Source: Scilla litardierei
Lineage: Eukaryota; Streptophyta; Magnoliopsida; Asparagales; Asparagaceae
Reading direction: 5' to 3'
Assembly (NCBI GenBank): GCA_030789695.1
Contig: CM061134.1
Coordinates: 66,122,486 to 66,186,485 of the forward strand
DNA: 64,000 nt
Positions 35,201-45,663 of this stretch are shown piece by piece. A program made the position numbers and the translations under genes. The notes below the pieces were generated by a model. The model saw only the letters and a list, made by a program, of their open reading frames with translations. It was not told where the DNA came from and made no database searches. The first letter of the stretch is position 1, and each line of letters opens with the position of its first letter.

Positions 35201-35290
35201 ATTAGAAATAATTTATATGTTGAGTGTGCCATGGTAACCAAATAGAATTGGAATGTCATTGAATGTGTATTGTTATTGTCCACGCTAATT
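32279..35290 (+). repeat. Inverted LTR half (segment B) with hAT insertion
   Basis: After removing 33178-34425 this about 1.75-kb segment is the inverted counterpart of about 25680-27416. It starts TGTAAAAGTCCAATTTTATT, equivalent to the LTR start TGGAAAGCCTAATATTTTT at 27416 (minus). It carries a TATA-like CTATAAAA (32716-32723) that would fire to the right, against DnaJ. Similarity fades near 35290. See the separate note on how it may have arisen. Confidence 0.75.
33178..34425. mobile_element. hAT-like element, GGGCCGGCCC family
   Basis: 1248 bp with perfect 8-bp target duplication GGTCTCGT (33170-33177, 34426-34433) and termini TAGGGGTGGCAATTCGGGC / TAGGGGTGCCAATTTTCAGC (inverted). Both ends carry arrays of CGGGCCGGCCCGAT words; the middle (33340-34230) is AT-rich with no transposase. 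Confidence 0.85.
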
Positions 35291-36974
35291 GAAACACCAC
35301 TAGGACAACTTTCATCCGCCATATATGCAATTTCAAAATACACAAATAAGTCTATCCATCAACAAAAAAACTGCCACAGCTCTATTGCATGTTCATCGAT
35401 CTGCCGTAGTTATATGCCTTCTTGTCAGCAGCATTACATATTGACACCCACCCAGGCTGTATCCTTCCGCATGCCAAAACAAAGACATTCTCACCAAGCA
35501 TAACCCAATTAGGGCCAGCATATCCGCTCTAGAACATAGGCAAACAACATTACATTGCCCTATCAGCATCACCACCACCATCTTAAAACGCTTTCCCCAT
35601 CAAATTTGGTTTGGCATTTAATCACATTTTTAGCAGATAGTGTTTTTGATATAAACCTGCTGTAAATTGGTGCCAATCCCCAACTAAGGTAATTTTGAAC
35701 AACAGAGGACCTTGCACAAAAGCTTGGAGGGCATTTAGTGACAGATAGATATAGACCATTCTTGATCATACAGTCTTCACTCATGCAATCAGGAGATTTT
35801 CACTAAACTAGAAGAGAATCTAAACCATAAGGTATGCTAAATGGTTTGCTAGAGGACATCACATACATCTCTGCATGGATGTCATCAAAAAAGCCAATGA
35901 GCTAAATGGCATTGCATTTGCACATTATTAGTGTGAATCAATAAATGCATGCAATCCATAATATTAGTTGCAAAGTCTCACAAATCTCCAATGCCAGCAC
36001 TCCCTTGTGGCGACCTTGAGAACAAGTGGTCATCAAATTGAGCTAAAACAGCACAATCCACTTATTTAAAAACAACTTGCATTATCACCTGAACCGCAGT
36101 GAACATATCCTGAAGCGAAAACAAATCAATGCATTCTAGATAAACATTCATGTGTCCTCTTATCTATATAGAACACAAGCATAAGCCTTTTTTATCTAAC
36201 ATCTAAATATCCGTTCTTGATGACATCATTTACAACTTCAGAATGCCAGGTGGTTAGAGGATTTGATGTTCAACATGAGAAAAATTACGGGATTATCAAC
36301 TGGACTATGGATATTCAAGCTTTCAACCTCCAATACCAGGGAAGCTTTTAACAGAAAAGGCTGAGAGAACCTTTCCTAAGCTACATTTTCAGTGTTTTAT
36401 CATGCAACGACAAAGTAAACCCCATGGGGCAACAAATGCATGAAAAAATTGTGGGAATGTAAGTCCATGATCTTACCAAATAACACTTCCGCCGTCCAAT
36501 GCAATTTTAGTGGATGTCATTATCATCAGAAGCAGATCCTGATCTTTGTATTACTCTTTGTTCTGTGAAATCTTTTCTATATGATCACGCTTAAGTAGAA
36601 TGTAGGTTGTTTTTAATTAGTAAATGAGTTGATATGTCAAACTGGTCTTATCAGAATAATCTTGGCATGATACGTTTAAGATAACAAAGAATTGGTTCAA
36701 AATATATGTGCAACATGTAACCTGCACAAGGTTGTGAAATATGAAATGTTGTGAATATATTTATATAAAATTACTAATAGATCTTTAAAATGAGCAACCT
36801 TCACAGTAAGACCATAGGCAGTCTGAATTATATTTATATGATTGCCGAATATCCATGTGTATGGACGACAATGCAGTCTCACTGTACAGAATCAAAAAAT
36901 TTCCCTTGGCAACAAAGCCAACATAAAAAAGCTGTAAAGAGCTTAAAATAACAACAGAAATAATGAATATATAC
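35291..36974. other. DnaJ intron sequence, no recognised element
   Basis: AT-rich, no convincing coding region or repeat pair on either strand. It ends at the donor GTATAT (minus) of the exon at 36975-37043. Confidence 0.6.
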
Positions 36975-37043
36975 CTCATATGCTGCGCTTATCTCCTTGA
37001 ACTTTTCAGTTGCTCCCGGTTGTTTATTGACATCAGGGTGATA
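36975..37043 (-). CDS. DnaJ (type A) exon with the HPD motif
   Basis: 69 bp, 23 codons, phase 0 at both ends: [20 protein letters not shown] then AYE. It carries the His-Pro-Asp tripeptide that every functional J domain uses to trigger Hsp70 ATP hydrolysis, and helix III. Acceptor CTATCAAG, donor GTATAT on minus. The junction to the exon at 22340-22432 restores the family sequence exactly, which is why a 14.5-kb intron is proposed. The upstream exon (J-domain helices I and II and the transit peptide) is not found between 37044 and 64000. Confidence 0.85.
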
Positions 37044-38146
37044 CTTGATAGAGAAAACATAACGTCAGCAATTGCTGCAATTGCAACAATAAAAGATATA
37101 GAATTTAAAATTTGTTAAGCAGAAGGATTACATAGTTGGAGTCATAAAACTAGCTTCACTTGAACGTCCAGCATATAGTATTAAACTTACCGCATGATTT
37201 AGTCTTCACTAAACAATAATCAATCCGTATGTGATGACTTTAAGTTAAAACAAAACGAATAAAAGACGTGTCTTTCATGACAGCATGGGGCATGCCACGA
37301 GATTTACCAAACATTATGAGTCAAATCACTAAATCATGTCATATCAAGATATGTAAATCATGCAGGTGTCCTTAAACCTGAGAGCAAATATCGGTAAATA
37401 CACATGACTAAATTGAAGTTATTCATTCATGACTAATTGATGTGGGCTAAGATACTCCTCGTATTTTATTTCGCATGCCGACAAAGAGCCAGATTGCGCA
37501 GAAACACTTGAGAGTATCCAAGTGGGAAATCATGAAACTAAAAACTAAATGTTGAAATACTGGATGATCTTAATGATGTTCATTTGAAGGTTGGAATTTC
37601 AATTGACTTCAAAGACGTCAGTGCAGTTGCTGAATAATCCAACCATGATTTGAATTCATACGACTAGCTTTCAGCCTTCAATGTTTCGAAAGAAACAAAA
37701 CTGGAACCCAGAAAAGCATTTCCTTACAAAGCCAAATAAACCAGCAAGAAGTTTAATCTCTCTGGTATAGAACATAAATGTTGAGTTTAAAAACCAACTA
37801 GTTGTTAGTAATTGCAGAGGGCAGCACAATTTCATCTTTTCTGATTATTCTTGTGAAGGCAGTAAGTGTGTAGCTACAGCTTAATGCATCTCAATCTATT
37901 TCATATGTTCTACCCAAAAATATTATTATTATCAGAGTTCACTATAAAATAAAATAAAGATCATATAAAGATATGCAGTGGACGTGTTTGATAAGGGTTA
38001 AAACTGCATATCAAAACTGTCAAAGAAGTATTCGCAGTCAAAATATAAGCTAAAACTAAGAATGCATAAAGCTTCTAGCAAGTATTAGAGTAGCATCCTA
38101 CCCAATGCATTGTTGGAGACAACGCTTCATGATAAAAGTGTGTTTA
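37044..38146. other. Upstream DnaJ intron, no recognised element
   Basis: AT-rich sequence directly upstream of the HPD exon. No exon for the first part of the J domain and no repeat with a recognisable end. Confidence 0.55.
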
Positions 38147-38660
38147 TGATGCGATTGGGGTGCGGTGAACGTGGACGAGCGCTGCGGTGAACGTGTACGA
38201 GACCTGTAATGGTTTAACGGGGAAATCATGCCATTAAATGGGGGACTGATTTAAGGCCCCTCGTTTGGTAAGAGTTTAACGAGAGAGAAATGTTTGGACC
38301 CATATTTAGTAATAGTTTAAATAAGAAGGGTAATTTAGTCCTTTTGGCTAATTAATTAATTAGTGAGAGTCTTGTTATAAATAAGAATGGAATGGTCATT
38401 AGAAGGTATGATTAATTATTGAGAGGAAATTTGTACTAGGCGTCCACGAACCCTGGTTTGAAAGATTTAGGCTTTCATCTAGAAGAAAAAGCTAGGAGAG
38501 CGGCATACTCTCCAATTGTGGCAAAATTTATCCTTTATATTTCAATTTTTATTAACAAAAATCCTTCTTTTTCCCCAAATCTTCTCCTCCAAAACCGTAA
38601 AAAATCCAACATTCCCATAAAATTCACTTTTTATCATCAAAACTCTAGCGGATCGTATCA
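38147..38660 (+). repeat. 5' LTR of TR-GAG copy 2 (514 bp)
   Basis: Starts TGATGCG and ends TATCA. TATAAATA at 38376-38383 is a likely promoter. Diverged from its partner by substitutions and small gaps. Confidence 0.85.
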
Positions 38661-38663
38661 AAT

Positions 38664-38675
38664 TGGTATCAGAAC
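38664..38675 (+). other. Primer binding site of TR-GAG copy 2
   Basis: TGGTATCAGAAC, three bases inside the 5' LTR; one base differs from the usual initiator-Met site. Confidence 0.8.
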
Positions 38676-38687
38676 TGTACGATTTAC

Positions 38688-39224
38688 ATGGCGACCACGA
38701 GATCTAAATATGGGGCCTTAGAAGAAAAGTTTGACGACGAAATTAAAGAGATCAAGAAAAACATAAAGGAGCAAAGATCGGAGATAAATCAACATATCCA
38801 ACGGGTCCTTGAAGCCATAAATCGGACGACCCAGCAGACTAACCAACAAATCATGGCGTTGGCCAAGGCGATGAGATTAGATTTGGGCGAAAATCCAGAT
38901 CTAAGGCTAAAGGATGCACCTTTGAAGGAAAAGAAAACGAGAAATCCCTGGGGCAACTCTTTAGGAAGTGGATTGAAGCCGTTGGGAAGAAGAGGAAGAG
39001 GAGGTAGTAGGGACAAAGAAAACGGGGGAACTTTTAGAAGCCGTCAAGCTATATTTGAAGAAGAACAAAGACATCGACTTAGATCTAGCCAACACCGACA
39101 ACAACAATCCAGATCCAGGACAAAAGACGTCACCTTTGAAAAGGGACAAGTGCAAAATCATCTGTTTGGAGAAAGATGTCCAACAAAAAGAAGATCTGTT
39201 TTCAGATCTAAACCCCAACGATGA
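38688..39224 (+). CDS. Gag-like ORF of TR-GAG copy 2
   Basis: 178 codons, start ATG at 38688, 12 bp after the primer site. The N-terminus MATTRSKYGALEEKFDDEIK plus the following 50 residues is a charged coiled-coil-like segment as in plant gypsy gag; the remainder is Arg/Lys/Gln-rich and lacks a capsid domain or CCHC knuckle, and probably reads in a shifted frame (a second acidic frame overlaps at 39055-39300). Sequence 39225-39733 is a GCAGGGC-rich, non-coding stretch up to the 3' LTR. Role unknown; packaging signal or RNA-binding peptide are possibilities. Confidence 0.5.
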   Translation: MATTRSKYGALEEKFDDEIKEIKKNIKEQRSEINQHIQRVLEAINRTTQQTNQQIMALAKAMRLDLGENPDLRLKDAPLKEKKTRNPWGNSLGSGLKPLGRRGRGGSRDKENGGTFRSRQAIFEEEQRHRLRSSQHRQQQSRSRTKDVTFEKGQVQNHLFGERCPTKRRSVFRSKPQR

Positions 39225-39733
39225 CTCCGACGATAATCCAAGACATCACGACCATCGGAATGATGCGAAAGGGGGCGACGGCTCCCTCACAGGCCCCGGC
39301 TCTGTCTTGCCCTGCAAGGCCCCGCAGGTCTTGTTTGGGCGCTGCAATTGCATTGCAATGCCCTTGCAAGCCATGTCCTACCCTGCAGGGCCCCTGCAGG
39401 GCCTAACAGGGTGCTATAGTGGCCCTGCAGGGCCCACGCGGACCCTGTCCTAAGCTGCAAGTCCCCCGCTAGCCATGTACTGGCACCCAAGAGCCTCACA
39501 TGGCTTCAAAGGTAGATGGTGTGCTATTTGATTCCTGCAACTAGTTTCAAACCGCGATAAATCCACAAAGAACCTTGATGATTGTAGTAGCTTCCTTTCA
39601 TGCTTCGTGGAGGACGATGGAGACCTTGGATCGCCTTTTGATTCAGGAGGACGAGCACCATTAGTCAAAGAGGAGTATTCCATGCACTTCATGCACCACC
39701 TTGAGAACAAGATAATTCTTTGGTGGCGGAGTA

Positions 39734-40274
39734 TGATGTGATTGAGGTGCAGTGAACGTGGACGAGCGGTGGCTGAACATGGACAAGACCTCAATTAGTA
39801 ATGGTTTAATGAGAAAATCATGCCATAAAATGGGGTGTGTGAATTCAGGCCCCTCGTTTGGTAAGAGTTTAATGAGAGAGAAATGTTAAAAGCCTCATTT
39901 AGTAATAGTTTAAATAAGAAGGTTAATTTAGTCCATTTAGCTAATTACCTAACTAGTGAGAGTCTTATTGTACATAAGAGAGGAATGGTCATTAGAAGTC
40001 GTACTTGATTATTGAGAGGAAATGTGTACTAGGCATCCACAAAACCTAGTTTAGAAGCTTTAGGCTTTCATCTCGAAGAAAAAGCTAGGAGAGTGGTCTC
40101 CTCTCGAATTGTGGCCAAATTTATCCGTTATATTTCAGTTTTTATTAATAACCCCCCTTTTTCTCCCAAATCCTCTCTTCCAAAACCCTAAAAAGTCCCA
40201 CATTTCCCATAAAAATCGCATCTTTTCCCATAAAAATCCCCTTTTTATCATCAAAACCCTAGCAAATCACATCA
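39734..40274 (+). repeat. 3' LTR of TR-GAG copy 2 (541 bp)
   Basis: Partner of 38147-38660, starting TGATGTG and ending CATCA. The extra length comes mainly from a duplicated CCCATAAAAATC-like word near 40205-40240. Confidence 0.85.
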
Positions 40275-40700
40275 GTTCTGATAAATGCATATGAAGTCAC
40301 AAATTTCATGCGCCTCGCCCCGAACAGTTATTGCACCACCCAACTTCAGTTATGTTAACTCGCATACAGGAAAGCCAGAACCAGTGAATGAAGACTTTGT
40401 TCCTTGGGTTACATGCCTTACAACTTAGATGATATCCTATAAAATTGTTCTTGGAATCTTGCCCACTAATTGATGTTGCATCAGTTGTTCACATCAAACC
40501 AAGTTAGAAAACTTTGTATCGGTCTTGGTATTGGCCAGTTCATATTATTATCAGTATCGGTTGTATCCACAGTTTGAGGTGATACGTATCGGAAGTATTA
40601 GAATTTCAGTATCCGTTGTCTAAAGAAATGTAAATATTATTTAAAATATCTCTAAGACTGCGAGTTTCATTTTCACTATTTTGGGCTAATTAGTGTAGAT
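40275..40700. other. Spacer with degenerate TATCGG repeats
   Basis: 40515-40620 contains GTATCGG-like words similar to the ends of the hAT-like family at 12126 and 24103; no target duplication is evident. The last five bases, TAGAT (40696-40700), are the target duplication of the next element. Confidence 0.4.
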
Positions 40701-41777
40701 TGATGGAAATTGAATTCCACCCCAAGTGATTTTGATGATGAGCACACCAAATGAAGCTTAGTGTACTAACTACACTACAATTAAGTGTGCAGGATATGCG
40801 ACTAATGAAAAGCTTTATGTATACTCCAAGAAGCACAATCTACGCTCAAAGATAAGGACGAACGTTGTTGAGATCAAATGATGAAGCACAAAGCTCAAAT
40901 AGAACAAGAAGCTCAAGTGAAGCTCACATCTACGCCATCAATTGATCAAGCTTCCGAAGACGTGTCATAGTCTATAGTGAGTGTGTTGTGTCTTTCTTAG
41001 AGATATTGTTAAAGCCAAATCATATAGACAATCACACACACAAATGATTTTTAAAACGTTTTGAATATCTTTTAAATCATCTTCAAAAAGGATTTTGAGA
41101 GCTTTCGCTAGTCGCTTTGTAATTCCGTAGTGAAACTCCACTACACCCTGTAGTTAGCTACTTGTTTGACTAGTTGTGTCGCAAGAAAAACTCCTCTGAG
41201 AGTCGACTATCAAAGGTAGGGAGTCGACTACCAGCTGAGAATCAAAATTTCCTGAAACACACTGGGAGTCGACTACCACTCCTAGGGAGTCGACTACCAG
41301 CTGTCGAAGTTTGACATTTTGACTTGATTTTTGAATTATCTTTGAGTGATTTTCTCCCATGATTTTCGGGACAAAAGTCAAAACAATTTGAATTTCAAAA
41401 TCTCAGATTTCTCCTATAAATAGTGGATCATTTTCATTGAGAAAAATACTACTATTGAATTCAAATTCTCTCGTGCAAACGCTCTAAAGTTCTAAATTCA
41501 AATTCTCTCGTGCAAACGCTCTAAAGTTCTAAGCTCTCATTCTCTCTTTAGCCAATTCTGTTTTATTCTTGATCTTGCAATTTTGTTATTATCTTCTGAA
41601 GATCATAATCTCGTTTTATTGGCTAACTGTTTTTCAAATCCGTATTACTTTCTCTTGATTTTTATTTAAAGGATTTTTTGAAAAACATTAGATCTAGATC
41701 ACAAAGACTTCATTCATATTTTTGTGTGATCTAGAATCTTATTCTATCAAGCCACTACACGTAATTTTGTCTATTAC
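40701..41777 (+). repeat. 5' LTR of Sirevirus-like element, first part
   Basis: Starts TGATGGAAATTG. Four AGTCGACT palindromes at about 41200-41300, TATAAATA at 41415-41422, and a 37-bp direct duplication (about 41456-41530) missing from the 3' LTR. It ends in ATTAC (41773-41777), the target duplication of the Tat element. Confidence 0.9.
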
Positions 41778-42725
41778 TGTTACGAGGTGGAACTCGCGTA
41801 CAATGAATTTGTATTAATGGGAACCAAGGGCACGGTGGTTATGTGGAGAAGGGGGTTTAGGTAGGCTATTTGACAAGCGATTAGTGGGGTGAAGAAGTCG
41901 ATCTCGACGCCAGTGACGGTCGCGGGGCTGAATCTCGCCGGATGCGGCTGGACAAGGTTGAACGGCAGGGGGGTGACGCCGACTGGTGTTGATAGGCGAG
42001 CTCTCCTGCAACACGAACAACTCGTCAGAAGGGCTGGGTTGGGGGTTCAACCCTTAGCCCCTCCGATGCCTAAGTCAGTGATAGGGCTTAAAATGGGGGG
42101 CTGGTCACGCCGGTCTGACTAACGGTGTGTCGACCGCGCGTGGCGAGCTATAGGTGGGAGAACAAAGATATGGAAGACCTTTGCACTCGTGTGTGAATAG
42201 TTAAATGAGAGAGAATTCTGCAGCCACCTCCTCTCCGTAAGAGGAGAAGGGGTATTTATACCTGACGGGTGATGACTAGGCGTGCTGAGCTGGCCCGGGT
42301 GTCGGCGGAGGCTTCGGACAAGGACGCCGGGAACAGGAGTCTCTGACCTGCCTTTGTCAGGCGGCGCAACGGCCCAGGGGTGCTTTTGTCGGGATGTCAG
42401 AGCCGAAAGTGAAAGCGTTATCTGTCAGGTGGCTCTTCCGTCAGGGGGTGCTTTGTCGGATGGTCGGGTGACGTATGTGTCAGGTGTCCTTATCCTTAGG
42501 TTGTTTGTCGTTAGCGTCGGACTAAGAGTCGGCCGGCTGCGGTGGTCCGCCTCGGCCGGCTGCGGGGGTCCGCCCCGGCCGGTTCGGGGAGCGCTGCAAG
42601 GCGCGCCTGTCTCCATGATGCCCCGGATTTTCGGGGCGGCGGCCCTTTTGTGTAAAGGTGAGTTAATGGGGTATGTTAACGGATCCGGGCGGGAGTCGGG
42701 CTCCTACGATCTTTAGGTCGTAACA
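41778..42725 (-). repeat. 3' LTR of Tat element
   Basis: 948 bp, starts TGTTACGAGG and ends GGTCGTAACA on plus, making a 7-bp inverted end TGTTACG/CGTAACA. TATAAATA on minus at 42253-42260. The polypurine tract GCCGGGGGCAA (minus, about 42727-42740) adjoins it. Confidence 0.95.
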
Positions 42726-45660
42726 ATTGCCCCCGGCATTCGAGTGCGAGGCGGAAGCCCGGTTCGTCTCGGATGGCGTAACATTATCCTTTAACCGGAC
42801 TCGGGCTTGGGTCCAAGCTCAGGGTTGGATACGCTGCTTCCGCGGGGTATTGCCCGCTGTTGCGGGATCGCGAGGTCTCATCCCGCGTGGGAACCAAGTG
42901 GGGCGTTGCCTCATAACGGCGCGCCGCTTTATGTGGCGGCTGGGTCGGATTTTGGGGGAGCCCGACTTTTTGAGAAGGTTGTGGTTTTTGCTGAGATGTG
43001 TTTACCGGACATGTTTGTGATTTTCGCGGGACTTCCACCGCACTGTGCCCGGTGGACCTCCCAGCTGTTGTGCTCTTGGGCTCAGGGAAGGCGTCCATAA
43101 GGAGGAATATTATTCATCAACCTTTACCGGAGATTTAGATGATATTTACAGTGATAGCGCAGGTGTGACCCAGCCTATGGTCGGGATGGGCGGTGGTTTA
43201 TACTCGTCGCCCGCTATATCGGGGTGGGTAGATCCCTGTTGCCGGGCGGTCTTCCCTTTTACTGACCGCCTAGTTCCTTCTGCTTCGTTGTCCGGGGAGG
43301 GGCCGACGCGCCGTGAACCACCATTTGGTTTAATCAGGGATGAAGTCCCGTGGTGGTTCCCCCTTCCGGGGGGCTGACCCTCGTTTGTCGGGTGGAGCTT
43401 CTTCCTTTCCCTTTCCTCGCTTCCTCGCGATCTGCCTTGCCGCCGCCGCGCTGGAGAGTTCCTCGCTAGGAATCCTGCGCACCGAGGGGGAACCCCAGGG
43501 AGGTTGAGGACGAGGTGGCGGTGGCGGCGCCGAGGGGGACGGCGTTAATTGGGGTGTTGCGGCACGCGGACGGCCGTCTGAACCTGCCTTTTGATACAGT
43601 AACAAGCAGGAGGCAAGCTGGCGGGCGGGGCCTTCCGCGTGTAAGGGGAATATCCGGTTGGAGGTGGCGGGGCTGTGGCGCCCATCGTCGGGGGAAGTGA
43701 AGTTCGTCGGTGGCTATCGGCTTTTTTCGTAGCTCGGCGGGGCGTTTAGGGCCGCTTTATGCCCGGAGTGAGGGGAGGGGAATCCCGTCTCTCTTCCTCC
43801 TTTACCCTGACCTCTGGAGGGGGGGTATTTATAGCGAGGTGTTGCGGACGGGTTTCTCTTAGGTAACGCCGTGGATTAGCGTCGCTCATGGGCTCTGCGG
43901 AATCACGCGCTTCGGGAATCGCTTTTTCCTGGCGGTATCCGGCACTCTGGCCTCTTGGGGGGCGTGTCGCTGCTGATGGCGTGTTGAACCCGCGTCCTTT
44001 CGTTATGTTGAGTCGCATCGAGGCGCTGTTGTGACGGGACAAGGCCGCTGTCATTTCAGGACGGCGTATATTTCGGGGTTTCTGTCTTGCGACCGGTCCG
44101 ATCCGGGTCACGTGTCTTGGCTTCTTGCGGGAGCTACGCAATTTACCCATTATACCCATTATGCCCCCAACATTCCCGTGTCCTGTCTGGGGGAGGGGGA
44201 TGTTGTCTTCCCGTGTTGCATTTGGGGCGGCCTCGAACGGGTTCGGGATGGGACGCACTGGTCTATCCTGATTTGGTGTCTGGCCGAGCCGGTTATGCGA
44301 GGCGAGCCCCAGTGCACCCCCTTTCGCCATGGGGAAAGTTGTTGGTGGGTTTCAGGGAGCAGGGGGAGCGGGACTGTCCGTCCCCGATTTCGTAGGTGTC
44401 CTAGGTTAGTTAGGCGGGGCGGCGCGTTGCTCGCCCGGTGCTTGGCGTGGGGGGATAGACGCATGCTATGATATTCAAAGAACAATGTTTTCGTTTAAAT
44501 TTATGAGTGCTGGGCCACAGCTTGCACATTAGTTTTTAGTTCATCGCCCGTTGTCGGGTCAGAACCGAGTCGGGGAGGGGCTTTAGAGCTGTCCTTGCCC
44601 GGTCGCACGGGCCTAATGACCGCCGGGTCCTGGGTCTTCCGCGGGCCGTGTGGGCAAGTTGTCTTGAGCCGATCTTGGCGCGGAGGCGAGGGGCCGTCGT
44701 CTGGGCTGAAGTGTTGCGAGGTCTCTTTGGCTCGGGATAGGTGGGGGGTACCTTGCCGACCGGGCCGCCTTCCCTCCGCTGCCTTGTCTTTTTTCGCGGA
44801 CAGGGTTTTCCTCGGTCCGGTATAGGCGCTGAGAAGGGAAGCCGGCTTGCCCCGCCCTGCCCCCTGGGGAGGTTCTTGAGCATCGGGCCGTTCCCCGCTG
44901 CCCCACGCCTCGCTGTTTCGGTTTGAGGGTGGGGTCCCGAGCCCGATGGCGCCTCGGCGAGCTGACATGCCAGGATTCGCCGTTTGGGCTTGTCGGTGAT
45001 GCAGCCTTGCCGAGGTCCTCGGATGGAGGTCGAGGGCGAGGAGGTACTGGCCGGCCAGCGCTGGGGGCTCTCGCCTGCCCAGATTACTTTGAACGGATGC
45101 CATTCTTTCTCCGCCTCGTCCCCGTTTGTGGGACGGAGGCGTGAAAGGTGGATTTCCCGTGTGTAAGCGGAATATCCGGATAGCGATCCGTTTGTAAGCG
45201 GAATATCCAGTTAGTGGTGCTGGGGATCTAGGCACCGCCGTTCTGGGCGGCGGGAACCATTGATGGCCGGTGACCTCTCTTTTGTTAGGGCGGTGTATCT
45301 CAGCCCTTTTCCCGGAGGGTGGGGGGATCAAGTGGCGGTTTTTCATGTCTGTTGATTTTTTCTCTTCGGGGGGGATGGCCTCTTTATAGGTAGATCTTGT
45401 TGACGGTTTCTCCCTTATTTATTGCGCTGAGCTGGCATTATTAGTGGGCTCCTTGAATTCGCGCCTGTGGGAAACCGCCTTGGCCAGGTGGCTCTTGCGT
45501 GTCCTCTTTTGGAGCGCATCATTAATGGTGGCGTGTTTCGCGAGCGTCCTTTCGTTTCGCCGAGTCCCATCGGGGCCGTCGACTCGGGAACTGATGTCAT
45601 TTTGTCCCGGTTCGCGTGCCCCCGTTTTCTTTTGCTTTTCCGAGTCAGGGGTACGTGGCC
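42726..45660. other. GC-rich 3' region of Tat element, function unknown
   Basis: About 2.9 kb between the polypurine tract and the tandem array. Open frames occur on both strands (e.g. minus 44501-45346, plus 43045-43377, 44031-44471), but they overlap, are rich in Pro/Arg/Gly and match no domain I know; high GC alone would create them. Some Tat elements have an antisense ORF here, so a coding role is not excluded. A short motif GTAAGCGGAATATCC occurs at about 45159 and 45192 and similarly near 43640. Confidence 0.5.
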
Positions 45661-45663
45661 CCC

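Larger units (their letters stand above)
23247..35290 (-). mobile_element. Old Tekay/Del-like Ty3/gypsy element inside the DnaJ intron
   Basis: Minus-strand element with LTRs at 23247-27416 (3') and from 31369 (5'), decayed integrase, RNase H, reverse transcriptase and gag remains between 27458 and 31210. LTRs end GGCGTGACA on minus; the 3' LTR starts TGGAAAGCC right after a degenerate purine tract (27417-27432). The 5' LTR is abnormal: its end half (31369-32278) is in normal order but its first half (32279-35290) is inverted. Each LTR has received a hAT-like element. The large LTR divergence and many stops make it one of the oldest pieces here. The left flank is AAGTT; the matching duplication on the right is not found. 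Confidence 0.75.
38147..40274 (+). mobile_element. TR-GAG-type small LTR retrotransposon, copy 2
   Basis: 2128 bp, plus strand: LTRs 38147-38660 and 39734-40274, primer site 38664-38675, gag-like ORF 38688-39224, a pol-like end (CTTGAGAACAAGATAATTC, product LENKIILWW) and a GGTGGCGGAGTA purine tract next to the 3' LTR. The layout matches copy 1 at 18171-19716 and both LTRs start TGATG(C/T)G, so they belong to related non-autonomous gypsy families. LTRs differ by many substitutions (older than copy 1). The target duplication is not clear (GTTTA versus GTTCT). Confidence 0.8.

Noticed and set aside
25680..35290. Single large DNA transposon with long terminal inverted repeats (segments B)
   Set aside because: Segment B begins next to the gypsy purine tract on the left and at an LTR terminus on the right, and segment A is a direct repeat bearing the usual poly(A) signal; LTR structure with a rearrangement explains both better.
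44501..45346. 281-codon minus-strand open frame as a gene
   Set aside because: Composition (Pro, Arg, Gly, Ser) follows from GC content, overlapping frames of similar quality exist on both strands, and no domain is recognisable.
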